Assembly: GCA_947462335.1 (NCBI GenBank)
Contig: OX381707.1
Span: 82,112,610 to 82,176,609 of the forward strand
From: Harmothoe impar
Taxonomy: Eukaryota; Annelida; Polychaeta; Phyllodocida; Polynoidae
Length of the DNA: 64,000 nucleotides
Direction: 5' to 3'
Shown here piece by piece: positions 1-11,179 of this stretch. The notes beneath the pieces were generated by a model that saw only the letters and a program-made list of their open reading frames with translations, made no database searches and was not told the DNA's origin. Each line of letters starts with the position of its first letter. Position 1 is the first letter of the stretch. Position numbers and translations under genes: made by a program.

Positions 1-1100
1 CCCTGGAACTCCCTATGGGACGGAATTACATTGATTGAGCGATAGGCACTGCTGATGTCTGAGACAGCCAAAAAGTCCAAATGATCCATAATGTTGACTA
101 CATCATCCACACAATTGTAGTGAAATTTTTCACAAGAGTCCTCCATAAATGCATTAATATTAATGCACTCAGGGGACGAACAGTCAGTGATGGGGCGTAA
201 AGAGCCATCTGGTTTTACCACCCCCCCCAGCGAATGGACACAAGCGGGTTTTGAATGTACCTGGCGAATTTTACCCTCAGACAACTCTTTGAGTATTTTT
301 TCTGACATTTCAAGATAGAATTCACCTTTAGTGATTTTGTCGTAATTTTCACAAAAGTAAGCGGTGTTACAACCCTTATCTACAATTCTGAAACCACGAC
401 AACAACCTGTGGCCACGTACCAATCTGTTTTGGTGATGCAATCAAAATCACACATTTTTGCGACTACGCGACAAGGGAGTATTTGAGTAACCGAGCCCTG
501 AAGAATGAATACACAACCACACGCGCCCTGTTTACACGCGTCAAATACCGGTATATAGTTACCCGGGGTAACTTCCACTATACAATTTGGTGTATCACAA
601 TCGTATAAACTAGAAAAAGAGTTACACAGACCTTTATCATTGGTAATGCCGATGTATTCAGGTAATCTATCCCACTCGGTAGGGTCTTTTAGGATAACTT
701 CCACCTCCGCGCCGCCATTTTGATTTACAAACAAACGTATCGCAGACTGGCGTAATTTACCCACCGAAATTTCCGGTAGACCACAATTTTCCACAGTATC
801 CGTGGAAGTGGATTCAATAGAATCCATACCAGAAATGCCTTCTATACAATCATCAGTATCTACGTAGGTGTCTTTGACTACCGGGAGATTTGAAAATTTT
901 ACGACATCTGGCCCCGCTTTGCGGTTGGCCGAAATACGACCTTCACCTTGGGATTGACAATCAACAAGTTTTTCACGGCTTTCCCAATTTTCCCCACACA
1001 AACCCTCACCCGAGGAACTACCCGTGACTACACAAGGTAAATGAAGGGCGTCAATATTGTGACTAACAATGGGGTCAGAAACTGGGACGTTATCATATAG
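1..1100 (-). CDS. Retrotransposon pol, N-terminal part with reverse transcriptase fingers/palm (partial)
   Basis: This is the start of a polyprotein that would copy element RNA into DNA. On the minus strand the frame is open for all 366 codons from just after the gag stop to the window edge. The last ~80 visible codons carry reverse transcriptase signatures: LGGVVKPDGSLRPITDCS, then a palm motif A-like DISSAYRSI followed by REFQ. About 270 residues lie upstream of these, with scattered Cys residues; I see no clear protease motif there. The frame has no obvious ATG at its beginning and continues the gag frame directly, so it is probably made as a gag-pol fusion. The RT style suggests the DIRS/Ngaro (tyrosine-recombinase) or Ty3-like groups. 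The domain that would decide (tyrosine recombinase or integrase) lies outside the window. RT identity is well supported; the family is not. Confidence 0.75.
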
Positions 1101-1103
1101 TCA
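1101..1103 (-). promoter_or_regulatory. Candidate leaky UGA stop between gag and pol
   Basis: The gag-like ORF ends with codons for N-V-S-G and then TGA. The next codon is CTA and the same frame stays open for 1,100 nt. UGA followed by CUA is an established stop-readthrough context in several animal RNA viruses and some cellular genes. Readthrough here is inferred, not shown; the single stop could also be a mutation. Confidence 0.5.
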
Positions 1104-2282
1104 GCCGCTAACATTGGAGTTTTCTACCTGTTTACATTTTAAGTAACCATGATCCGTAGAAGCGCAATGCGCACACTGATGTTTAAAGGCACACCCGTCA
1201 CAGGGGCGGGCCGACGAGAAAGCAAAACAGCACATTTTATCAGCACAGATTTTTTTCCAACCCGCGAAACTCTGACCCTGCTTTTTCCCATGAGACTTCC
1301 CCTGGGGAGCAGGTTGCCCCCATTTTTTTCCCTGAGTGTTTTGATTGTTCTGGGCGAGGCCACGGGCGTGTTTTGTGCCAGCATAACCCAAGTGAAAGTT
1401 ACTCAAGTCGGTGTCAGTAGAGTCAAAGACTGACAGGCCATGTTTGTCAGCTTTCTGGCGGACGGCGGCGTCATAACCCGCCAACCCTTTAATGTCATAA
1501 ATACCTGTCTTTGACATTGCCGTCACATAGCACAAATGACGGCGGATCCCTTTTGCACTGTCCCCTGCGTCCTCCACCTCATCAATAAGCTGAGACAGAC
1601 AGGAGACAAGTGTCTCAATACAGTCAATGGGGTAAGGCCTTTTACGTTCAGAGTCAGGGAGGAATTTCAGAATGTCAAACTTACTCCTTTTTCTCTCCAC
1701 CCTGTGCAGGAACTCAGAGACCTGAATGCCGTTGTCGACGTCGTCCCAAATATCTCCCAGGTCGTCAGAAGAGATCCCTGAGTGACGACCCTTGGGGCCC
1801 CGGCACGAACATGAACAATGGCGGCTGTCTTTGGCGGGAACTGGAGCGTCCTTGGCAACCCGCTCGGCCTCCCGGGCCTCACGCTCGGCCTCCTGGGCCT
1901 CACGGGCCTCACGGGCCAATTTGGCCTCCTCAGCTCGTAGTTTGGCCTCCTCCACTCTGGATCTCGATTCTTCAATCCTAGATGTCCTGACGTCCTTTAG
2001 TGTGAGAGTTAATTCCCTCAGCATGGACTGGAGCCCACTGGACATGGCCACCATGGACTGTGCCAGGTCGGCCATGACGGCCGCCTCCGACGACGGTGAC
2101 GCCGGGGTTGAGGACGCCTCAGGAGATTTGTCCAGATCGTCCGTCTTCTTGATAAGGTCGTTCACCTCATCCACCACACTCTTATCCTGTTCTTCTCCAG
2201 CACAATTAGGGCAGGCTTTTCTCCTGCCATCATAGCCCTGAGAACACACATCACAGTGTTTGGAATATTTCCCGGTGCTCAT
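1101..2282 (-). CDS. Retrotransposon gag-like protein, 393 aa
   Basis: Probable structural, nucleic-acid-binding protein of the retroelement whose pol follows in frame. The N-terminus has a zinc-ribbon-like CxxC...CxxC pair (CDVC and CPNC, residues ~10-27). Residues ~100-145 form a highly charged Glu/Ala/Arg heptad stretch, a likely coiled coil for multimerisation. A short CSCSC cluster follows. The C-terminal ~40 residues hold a Cys/His-rich knuckle-like region (CC, CDGC, H-x2-C-x2-C, final H and C), as in gag-like ORFs of DIRS/Ngaro-type elements. The ATG at 2282 is the first in frame after a non-coding leader. No database match was possible, so 'gag-like' rests on layout and motifs. Confidence 0.65.
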   Translation of the reverse strand: MSTGKYSKHCDVCSQGYDGRRKACPNCAGEEQDKSVVDEVNDLIKKTDDLDKSPEASSTPASPSSEAAVMADLAQSMVAMSSGLQSMLRELTLTLKDVRTSRIEESRSRVEEAKLRAEEAKLAREAREAQEAEREAREAERVAKDAPVPAKDSRHCSCSCRGPKGRHSGISSDDLGDIWDDVDNGIQVSEFLHRVERKRSKFDILKFLPDSERKRPYPIDCIETLVSCLSQLIDEVEDAGDSAKGIRRHLCYVTAMSKTGIYDIKGLAGYDAAVRQKADKHGLSVFDSTDTDLSNFHLGYAGTKHARGLAQNNQNTQGKKWGQPAPQGKSHGKKQGQSFAGWKKICADKMCCFAFSSARPCDGCAFKHQCAHCASTDHGYLKCKQVENSNVSG

Positions 2283-2480
2283 GTTGAGAATAGAAGTTGA
2301 CCCTCGGGGGGTTGAGTAGCGTCTGAGGTGACGAGGTGAGATTGGTCGGAGACCCGGTTCCCCCTAGTGTGGGTGTGAGGAACCATAGTTCTAAGGTCTG
2401 TCACCAATAATATAAAACCATATTCCCGGGCGGGAACATGCTACCCCAATCGATTGAACAATTAAGCCTATTTTAGTGAA
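2283..2480 (-). promoter_or_regulatory. Leader / possible terminal repeat of the retroelement
   Basis: Non-coding DNA just upstream of the gag ATG. On the minus strand it contains a TATA-like TTTTATATTATT (around 2,405-2,420), then a C/G-rich leader. The second terminal repeat is outside the window, so an LTR boundary cannot be set. Confidence 0.35.
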
Positions 2481-3609
2481 CTGATCTCATCTCTTAGTGG
2501 CTTATGTTGGTATAGACAGAGGATAAAGTCAGGCAGGGAGCACATAGGCAAAAGGCATACAGTTCACCTGAGAACAGGTAGGTTACCAGTACAAAGGATT
2601 CCTGTCGTGTGGAAAGAAGTCTGACAAGTAGCTAGTTCTGTTATGTGATCAAAGACACAGATGACAAGAAGCCAAGCTTTGATATCCAGTGCACTGTTAA
2701 CTTTGACACGCCTATGTATTGGTAAATGTGTTCCTGTGAGACACACCCATGTAGTGTCTCTGCGATGTTAGTCAGCACAGGAGCCTGGTGAGGCTGATCT
2801 AAAGGGCTGATGTGAAAAAAGGAAACATCATGAGGTTAGGAATCAACTTTGCCTGACCTCCATGGTTTCTAATTCTCTTACACCTTCTTCATTGATTTGG
2901 CATTTCCCATAAAACATGTAGTTTTTGGTATGTTTGTTCCTGTTCCATGATAAACTAAATATGTATTTTCTACATTCACCACTTTTCCACTTACCATTTG
3001 AAGGGTCAGTTTTATTTTAGTAGCTGTGTTGTGTCATTCTTGGGGATTTAATTTGGCAGTCATTCCGTGCACCATCTTTGTCTTTAGTGTGGTAAAAGCC
3101 TGTTGTTATCTTACTGATGTATTTCCTATTGTGTGAGGCATAATGAACATCTGTTTAATTTTATGTATATTAGATGCTTCACTCTACAAAGCCAATTTTA
3201 AAGCTTTACAACTGTGCTGTGTTATATTTCATGTGAAATACAGAATTGCATCATTCTTTTTATATACATTGGCAGCCTCTTTGGGAAATTATTATATAGT
3301 TAATTATATTGTATATTTCAAACATCAACATGTCTTAGCTGTTCTTTAGCTTAATTTGATAAATCAAAGCATCATATCTGTTCTCAACTTATTTGAAATG
3401 CTCTAGCATCTTATCTATTCTTTAGCTTCGACCAACATGGATATTGAACCTGATTTAGTTTACTTTGGATGTGCCGTTCCCTGATCAGAAGGCTCTTATC
3501 TTGTATTAGATATATAAGCCACTTTAAAAAATACAAGCTTCATGATTGAACACAGAAATTGATCTTAAGGGTAATTTCATTATCTTGAACTGCCTCAGTC
3601 GGCCTTAAT
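2481..3609. other. AT-rich stretch without a recognisable gene
   Basis: Short ORFs only (68 codons or fewer), with low-complexity translations. Nothing recognised. Confidence 0.6.
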
Positions 3610-3860
3610 AAACACTACAAAAAGAGAAAGTATGTCTTACTGTAAGAGCAATCAATAAAATGGTAGAAAAATATAATTGTAATCCGGGGTTTAGTCCATT
3701 CCTTATTCTACTGTAGGGATTTCTAGGATCCAGACATGAATAAATCAATATAACAGAATAGGCCCTAGCAGTACATCGCCAGCAACCAAATCCACATCCA
3801 TTACAAAACCCAGTCAGTGGAAACACACCTTTTATGGCACATCCATAAATGTAGATGAGA
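3610..3860 (-). repeat. Dispersed module V (minus orientation)
   Basis: Reverse-complement match to 34,390-34,600 and 46,840-47,060, and in part to 14,700-14,830 and 17,390-17,530. The shared core includes the words GGATCCAGACATGAATAAAT and CAGTCAGTGGAAACA. The copies differ by many substitutions and small indels, so the module is old. No coding signal. Confidence 0.75.
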
Positions 3861-5389
3861 AAGTGGGAGGAGGCAATGCCTTTGCAGAGTAGAATATGTT
3901 GTATTTACCAGAATGTTGTTACACTAGTTAATGTAATTAGCACATAAGCAGTTTTTTACTACTTGTTGATTAGGTAAGAAGGGGGGCATTCATTATATAC
4001 AATATGTCAGAAAGGAAGTAGTGTCATAAATTGAAGTTTGAATGAAGGTAAGGATATGTTCAATGTTTTGTAATTTTCATTAATAAACTCTTATCCAAAA
4101 AGTTGTGCTGTTTTTGCCAAGGCTGCACAACGGTGAGCTCATGTTGATGAAAACAGCAGCATCGAGTCATTGTGAGCAGGCGGAGGAATGTGGACAATGG
4201 GGACCTATTTATTCCTCACTCATTACCAAGTTATCGCCCTCGAGACCAATGTCCTCAGGTGGTGGGTGTCATAGACTTATGATTGGATTCACAGATATAG
4301 CGGGAAACACTCACTCCCATTCTGCTCCTAGTAAACGCTGAATCATCTCTGACTAAACCTGCCTTTCAGACCAGACATTCATGCCTTTTGTACCAGCACA
4401 TTTTTTGCACAACATCTAATTTCTTACTAATATTTTTGTAGCTCTTACTGTGGTTAGTAAGAAAGAGATTAGTGCAGTATCCTCTCATTTTCTCATTTTC
4501 TCATTTTCTCCCCTCTTTCTGAAGAGTACAGTATGGGGCAGAGATGCAGTCTTTAACCAGAAAGAGGCAATGTAAAGTATGGAGAGTGTGCACCCCCACG
4601 CATTCCACTAGACCAAGGTCTTTCAATTAGATAAAATTGTGAGCAGAATGGGGAACTTTGACAATGGAGGCTTAGTTATTCCTCCTGATTAACACCCAGG
4701 GGTATAAACATAGCTTCTACATTGAGTGACAGTTCCTTATTGAGCAACAGTTCTCTATTTAGCAGCTACATTCAGTGCTGAGAGGCTGGAGGATGTATAT
4801 TAGGCCTATCCAAATAATATCCTTGTTTCTCATCACGAAGCCCTGACAAAAGTGAGGAGGGTTTTTGTTTTTTTTCTTGCTTATTTTTGTGAGTGACCAA
4901 AATGGGTAGGTACATTTAGATCTTTGGCTAGCTAAATTCATATTTCAGCTATCAATAGATGGATTAGCATACGTTATAAATATGCATATTTTCCCTAGTT
5001 CTTTGGATCTGCAACACTGTAAGCTTTCATTTGATACCAAATTTGACCATATTTTTACATCTGTAATCATTTTTTTCAACTGAAAATTGCAAAAAAAAAG
5101 AAAAAAGAAAAAAATCTCAGAAGGACGATTTTGGAGACGCGCGCAGTGATGAGAAACAAGTATATTATTTGGAGTGGCCTTATATGAGAGTGTTCATTAA
5201 CATTGGTGCACCGATCAATGCGATATGGGCTGTCCTATATGCCATTCGCAATGAAACCATGGAACAAGCTTGCCTCAATAAGAAACCAAGGCAGCGGGGA
5301 ACATTTTGTAAACATGTTTTGTAAATTAGAGGCTGAAAGAAATCCACTATTGGCCAAAATCAACAAGACCTAGTATGGTGCAGATGTCT
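3861..5389. repeat. Old repeat fragments, no gene
   Basis: Segments at ~4,110-4,210 and ~4,610-4,800 resemble each other and 15,480-15,620 (and 16,560-16,730 inverted), with shared words such as GTGAGCGGAATG and TTCAGTGCTGAGA. A short TCTCATTT tandem lies at ~4,485-4,510. The stretch ~4,850-5,330 resembles 53,690-53,960 (pyrimidine run, then GTGATGAGAAAC and AGTGGCCTTA). Confidence 0.5.
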
Positions 5390-6009
5390 TTATTCTATTT
5401 TTTTTGGTATGAGAAAGTATAAAATATACAATCCCGTTTATTTATACTGCATAGGAAAAGAACTTATACAGCTCGATGAGTATTCCTATACAGTCAACTT
5501 GATTCATGATATTGCAAAATTTCACATATTATAAAACTATACATTATGAATGTTATACGACGCAACCATATATTACACATAGTCCATATGTATTTACTAG
5601 TTATTGTATTAACATCACACGTATAATATAATAGATAAGCTAGTCTCACAATTTGAATATATTTCTATACCTCATTATCGATACTTTATAACATAATGCG
5701 TAGGGTTGGATAGATGGGGCGGGCACCCCGTGTACCGGTATATTCCTTCCATGTAGAATACCTAAATTTATTATCAATATTAAATTCAACTAGTCCATGA
5801 TATGTAGCATAATACAGTATAACCTTGTAAAGTATCACAGTTGTATAGTATTTTGAGCAATTTGTTGACCCCATAGTACATAGAACAAATTAATATTAAA
5901 TATATTTCATCTGGGCTTTAGGCTACATTTGGTGCTTTTAATACTTGGACAAATGCCATTTCTAGGGAGCACAGTAAGGGGGGATTGGGAGGGGGGGGAC
6001 TCTACCACT
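5390..6009 (-). other. LINE 3' untranslated region
   Basis: AT-rich DNA after the ORF2 stop. On the minus strand it ends near an A-run followed by GAATAAAG at ~5,385-5,405, which may mark polyadenylation. No gene. Confidence 0.45.
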
Positions 6010-8905
6010 TTAAAATACATAGTTGGTACTACCTAGCCATTTTTTCCTATTCAGCTTAAACTCTTCGTAGTCCTCTATGGCTCTCACCTCTACACTAAGG
6101 TTGTTCCATAGCATGGCGCCTCTATATAATACACTTTTTTTTACAAGACTCATTTTTAGGCTTAATAGTGGTGAACAACAAGGCATCATGAGCTCTGGTC
6201 CTAACATTTCTATGGTTAACTATATCGTTGTTACCTTTTTGCTTAAACATAAAATTGCATAAATGCATTATTCTACGTGGCTGTAACTTAGATATTTTAG
6301 CCTCCTGATGGGTAGCTATAGTCGGGTACATATAATCCAGACCTAGACATCTCCTTAATGATTTATTTTGAACAATTTGCAGTTTTTCTAGGTTCGCCTT
6401 ATTGGCCACATCGTACAAAATATCTCCATAGTCTGCATGGGGGAGGACCATTGTCTTGTATATATTTACCATTGTAACATTGTCGAGTACATCTCTTAGT
6501 CTAGCAGTAAGGTATGACTTGTATACTAGTTTCTTAAAGGCTACGTCTGCTTGCATATTGAAATTTAGTACCTGGTCCAGAATTATACCTAAATATTTCA
6601 CACTCAAACAACGCTCTATTGGAGTGCCTGCCAGCATCAATCTATGGTTCAATATTTCCTTTAATCTACTTCTTAGGCCAAAAATAATATAATTAGTTTT
6701 CTTTGTATTTAACGTTAACTTATTTTTTCTAAACCATTTGTTAAGAAGCATCAGGTCCTCCTCCATTTGCGTCGTCATATGAACTATATCACTACCGGTA
6801 ATGGTGACAACCGTATCATCGGCGTACAAAAAAGACCCACAATTTTTTAGCACATTTTTTAGGTCGTTAATATACACTAAAAATAGGGTTGGGCCCAATA
6901 TACTCCCTTGGGGCACTCCACACAGTACATCACCCTCCCTAGAATTTTTCCCATTTGCATACGTTCTTTGTTTTCTATTTGTGAGATAATTTGAAAGCCA
7001 ATTTAGTAAATTTCCACCTACCCCCATTTTTTGCAATTTTTCTATTAGAATTAAGTGATTTACGGTATCAAAAGCCTTTTTTAGATCGATTAGGGTTGAT
7101 AATGTATAATTTCTGTTATTAAACCCTTTATAGATTGAGTCCGTAAAATATGCTACTGTTTCAATTGTGGAGTGTCCCTGTCTGAAACCACCCTGATTTT
7201 TATCAAGTATATTATTAGATTCCAGGTAGTACATTAACCTTTTATTCACCACCTTCTCAAGCAATTTACCTATAACTGGGAGCAGTGTTACCGGTCTAAG
7301 GTTGGCTACATCAGTCTTGTCTCCCTCTTTCTGGAGTGGAATGACTGTACCCAACTTCCATGCTTGCGGGACAGTGGCTTCATTTAATGAGCTATTAAAC
7401 ATAATTACCACCTTATCAGGTATTGCCATCAGACAATCCTTCAATGCTCTCGCTGAAATCCCATCAATGCTTGAGGATTTGTTAGTATCAATATCCTTTA
7501 TCAGTGCTATTAGCTCTACTGCATCAGTCGTAATATTACCAATTCCCTCGGGTAGCGTCTCACCATCAAACGACCATGTTTCCTCATAATCCCTCGCCAA
7601 ATTTGGGCCTATATTTATAAAGTAGTTGTTTATGAAGTCTGGGGTTTCAATGGAAGAAATGGGTATGTCATTAGTTTTGTCCCTCAGATTTAAATTTGCG
7701 TTTGATTTCTCACCCCTTAATAAACCGTTTATAATTTTCCAGAATTTTTTACTATCATTTTTATTTTCTTCAAGGGCATCTCTAATAAATTTTGATTTTG
7801 CTTTTTTTAATGCTTTATTTGTAGAATTTCTAAGGCGTTTGGCAATTTCCCAATCATCTACTGACTTTGTACGTTTAGCTTTAGATAGGGCTGAGTCTTT
7901 GTCGTGAATTAACTCTAGGTGGTGATCAGTTACCCAGGGAGATCTTGCCTTATTTACCTTAAATTTTCTCATAGGGCACATAATGTCAAGCTCTTTGGAT
8001 AATAACTTAATAATAAAATCCCAGCGCGCATTTACATTTTCACATTCATCATATGGACCCCAGTCAGCATTCGCTATACATCTTTTAAACAATTCGGCAT
8101 CATATTTCCTATACGTTCGACCCTCAAATTGTACCCTTTCATGTATATGGTACCGGTCAATAAACGATATACCAACTAAAATATGATCGCTGATGTTCCA
8201 ATTTCTAGTAACAGATTCAAAACTTTTCATCGTATTTGTTATCACCCAATCTAAGCATGTGCTTGTTTCTTCAGTGCTTCTAGTGGGAACAGCTATTACC
8301 TGTTTCATACCCAACAAATTAATACAGATTTTCATTAGCTTAGTCGATACCTTAGTGACATTTAAATAATCCAGGTTAAAGTCTCCAAGAATAACTACAT
8401 CCTTGCGCCTTAGTTTGGCCAGTGACAACTTAGCATTAAAGACTTCAATAAAAGCTGCTTTGTTTCCATCTGGCGGTCTATACAGATTGACAACAACTAC
8501 ATTTTTTTTGCCATTTCTAACAATTTCTGTCCATAACATTTCAATGTCATTAGAACTTACATTTAAATGTTTATAATTTTCACAGGAATAGGAAAAATCA
8601 TTTCTAATATATATACCCACCCCCCCCCCCCCTTCTCACTCCCATCCGGCTTAGTCCAAGACCTATCCAGCCTTTCAAAACTGTAGCCAGCAATATCGAC
8701 CAGGTGCGTCGGGTCAACATCCTCTAGCCATGTTTCAGATATACCCAGTACAACGTCTTCCTCTTTATTCACATGTATTCTTAATGTCTCTATTTTTGAT
8801 TTAAGGCTCCTAGCATTCAGATGACTTAGAGTGAAAACATTTTTGCTACATGTAATATAGTTATCATCTACAGCAGTAATAAAATAAATATGTGCCCTTG
8901 TTTAT
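6010..8905 (-). pseudogene. LINE ORF2: AP endonuclease - reverse transcriptase, two frameshifts
   Basis: Encodes the nicking and target-primed reverse transcription enzyme of the LINE. The endonuclease starts near 8,860 (LNARSL, then LGISETWL), continues with NLYRPP, GDFNLDYL and SDHILVGIS, and is followed by RT motifs: RPVTLLPVIGKLLEK, DLKKAFDTV (motif A), GVPQGSILGP (motif B) and YADDT (motif C, ~6,812-6,826). The C-terminus has the YRGAMLWNNL motif usual for CR1/L2-type RTs. Two breaks are visible. One is at the C12 run 8,621-8,632, inside the endonuclease. The other is at the T8 run 6,135-6,142, just before the last ~45 codons. The main uninterrupted piece is 6,122-8,620. No in-frame ATG is evident at the 5' end after a TAA at ~8,910. 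Catalytic residues look intact apart from the shifts. Confidence 0.85.
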
Positions 8906-9455
8906 CCAACCCATACATACAAGTCAAAATTACAGTCGAGTTTAGTAGGTTTGGGTAACTCGTACCACCTACTTGGAGATTTCTCCCCATTGAGGAAATA
9001 GTGACTCCTACTTGCTGACGCAACAGAAAGAAGAGTACTCAATCGTCCTCCTTAACTTCACATAAGTAGTTAATCTTAACTAATTTAATGAAGAGGGTGA
9101 TACCATAAGTATGCCTAGTATCTCATACAGTCTACTGAGTGTGATTCCACTTCTCTGTAGGACATATTCTACATACTGTTAGTAAAGCCGGTACAATTTC
9201 TCGTTGCGTTTGGCGCGGACCTAGGGTGCTGCCACCTGGTGTATGTCTTTATAACTAGCCAGAATGCTTTTACGTTGGCTATACCATACACACACTTATC
9301 GGATATCTGTAGGATTTACAATGTGTCATAATATATTTAAAAAAAAAAAAAAAAAAAACAATCATAATTTATACATATTATTCGACTACATATTATACAT
9401 AAGTCATGATACAGCCTCAGCATAGCCATAACGGTTTCCCATGGGACTAGGTTAC
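8906..9455 (-). other. Spacer between LINE ORF1 and ORF2
   Basis: About 550 bp, longer than usual for LINEs. It contains an A19 tract at 9,340-9,358 (T-run in element orientation) and AT-rich DNA loosely like the element's 3' UTR. No ORF of note. Confidence 0.4.
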
Positions 9456-10829
9456 TCATAGAGCCTTCATTTTTTCCCTTAATTTCATCAGAATTTCACC
9501 CATCTTATTTTCTTTTACACTCTGGGGGGTGATCTTATCTACATTGGCTATCGTATACCCACAACCCCAGCCTTTTTCATTTGTACATTCATATATGGTC
9601 CCCACAGTGGCAATCAGCATATCACCAAGTCTGTTTGATTGCATGAACTTCATCTCCACTGCCTCTGCCATAAGTTCATATTTCTTGACGTGTGCGTCTG
9701 CCTTGGTGATCTTGATGGTGTGTGAGACCATTTTGGCCTCGTACCCGTCTGTGCTGACTAGAATTTTCTGCGCGGCTTCCTTGTCTTCATTATACCTAGC
9801 GAATATAAACCAGAATAATTGTTCTGCGGAGTGCCATGTAATGTCCTCATATACGATCTCACAGGGGTACATATTACTAAGATATGCATGATGTGACTGG
9901 TATGCCGTGCCGTGGTCAAATTCAATCACCTTTGCCTCTACCAACGATATGCCTTGGGGCAAGTCTTTTATATCCCTGTAGTAGTACACCTTGCCTTTTG
10001 AGTCTTCCAGCTTATTTCCTTTTAGCTTCAGGTCTGTGTGGTTATACCTTGCCAGTGCAGCCAGGCATCGAAGATCTTTTCGTTCATCTTGTTGTTCCGG
10101 GGTCAAGTCATCAGATACGAATATGTCTTTCCACTTGTTGAGATGACGCATTTGATTGACTTTTTGAAATAGCTTGATCTTGTCTTCCATTTCTCTAAAT
10201 TTAATTAGAATGTTCCTGGGCGTGGTGGCTGCTGGACGCTTTTTCCCAATCCTAAATGCGCTCTCCAGACAAATTTTTGTACCTGCCGCCACTGCGCCCG
10301 TGTCAACCATAAGGTCGTGCAGAATTTTCCGGGGGGTTTCACCACCTGCCTCTGGGTACCCTTCTATGATGATGTTTTTTCTCTTCCTACCCTCGTCAAT
10401 CTGTCTGAGCCTTATAGAGTCTTTCTCACACTTATGTTTAAGCCTCATGTTTTCTACCATAAGTTGCTTACGTTCAGATGCTCCTGTTGTGATCTCGGCT
10501 TCTGCAGTGTCTAGTCTGTTCGACAGCGACTGGATATCCTCAGTGACATTTGTCATATGTCCTTCCACCTTCTCTATATGAGCGTTCATAACCCCAGTAT
10601 TTGTGGTCATGATAGCGTCCAAGTTGTCGAATTTCTCGACCATTTTCAGGTTGGAAGCCGTCATCTCCTGCATTGATTTTAATAATTTCGCCGACATGTC
10701 GTCTCCCATGTTTACGTTTGGCGTGCTTTGTAGTATAGGCGTCACTGCGCCACTCTCTTTTGACAGCGATTTTACTCGAGCACTGCTCCGTGCGGGCGCT
10801 GGTCCACCTCGTCTAGATTCGTTCGACAT
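9456..10829 (-). CDS. LINE ORF1 protein with C-terminal NADAR-like domain, 457 aa
   Basis: ORF1 proteins of this type bind RNA, form trimers and act as chaperones in the retrotransposition particle. Residues ~1-45 are basic and disordered. Residues ~50-150 are heptad-rich (coiled coil). Residues ~151-215 look like the L1 ORF1p RRM (KNIIIEGYPE at the start, PRNILIKF near the end), and ~215-295 like its C-terminal domain. Residues ~302-455 then match the NADAR (YbiA-like) fold: LSNMYP, WHSAEQLFW, a central AKM, an MAEAVEMKF helix, an LIAT step and KGWGCG. NADAR proteins are known to act on ADP-ribose linkages, including ADP-ribosylated guanine. The usual Glu-His pair is Glu-Gln here (336-337), so activity is uncertain. 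The ATG at 10,829 begins a Ser/Arg-rich start and the ORF is unbroken. Confidence 0.8.
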   Translation of the reverse strand: MSNESRRGGPAPARSSARVKSLSKESGAVTPILQSTPNVNMGDDMSAKLLKSMQEMTASNLKMVEKFDNLDAIMTTNTGVMNAHIEKVEGHMTNVTEDIQSLSNRLDTAEAEITTGASERKQLMVENMRLKHKCEKDSIRLRQIDEGRKRKNIIIEGYPEAGGETPRKILHDLMVDTGAVAAGTKICLESAFRIGKKRPAATTPRNILIKFREMEDKIKLFQKVNQMRHLNKWKDIFVSDDLTPEQQDERKDLRCLAALARYNHTDLKLKGNKLEDSKGKVYYYRDIKDLPQGISLVEAKVIEFDHGTAYQSHHAYLSNMYPCEIVYEDITWHSAEQLFWFIFARYNEDKEAAQKILVSTDGYEAKMVSHTIKITKADAHVKKYELMAEAVEMKFMQSNRLGDMLIATVGTIYECTNEKGWGCGYTIANVDKITPQSVKENKMGEILMKLREKMKAL

Positions 10830-11000
10830 GGGATATTCGGTACCAAAGGTCTACTAAATTTACCTTATATGTGTACTTCAACCCTTTATAGATGTTGTTG
10901 CTTAGTGTCGAGGCATTAATTAATTGGGAAGTCAATGAATTTGGCGATGTTTTCCTCCTCGAGTTCCGCTAGCGTTCGGTGTCGGCCATTTTGAATCTGC
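10830..11000 (-). promoter_or_regulatory. LINE 5' UTR with YY1-like site
   Basis: Non-coding DNA upstream of ORF1. On the minus strand AAAATGGCCGAC at 10,981-10,992 matches the YY1 core (ATGGC) and sits near the presumed 5' end, as in mammalian L1, where a YY1 site directs accurate initiation. Role inferred from position and motif. Confidence 0.4.
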
Positions 11001-11179
11001 TATTCCCATATAGCTCATGGAAAGTGAAAAACACTGGAAAACACCAATTGGTACATTTATGTGGGCTCTGATACAAATACTTGAGAGAATATAACAGTAC
11101 AAACAATGAATCTAGGAGTTACTGATGTAGCATCATTAAAAACTAGAAGGCTTTGACATCTATATACAATCATTACTGT

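Larger units (their letters stand above)
5390..11000 (-). mobile_element. LINE retrotransposon (CR1/L2-like RT with NADAR-bearing ORF1), near full length
   Basis: A 5.6-kb non-LTR retrotransposon on the minus strand. In its own direction it has a 5' UTR (about 11,000-10,830), ORF1 (10,829-9,456), a spacer of roughly 550 bp, ORF2 (about 8,905-6,010) and a 3' UTR reaching about 5,390. ORF2 has an AP endonuclease and an RT without visible RNase H, as in the CR1/L2/Crack/Daphne assemblage. ORF1 is intact while ORF2 has two homopolymer frameshifts, so the copy is either recently inactivated or affected by sequencing errors. Exact ends are estimates; no target-site duplication was identified. Confidence 0.8.

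Noticed and set aside
1149..2235. Plus-strand ORFs of up to 147 codons opposite the gag-like ORF
   Set aside because: Shadow frames of a biased coding sequence; the minus-strand ORF has the domain signatures.
6010..6207. Separate 65-codon gene at the ORF2 3' end
   Set aside because: Its product is the usual C-terminal tail of the LINE RT, displaced by a frameshift.
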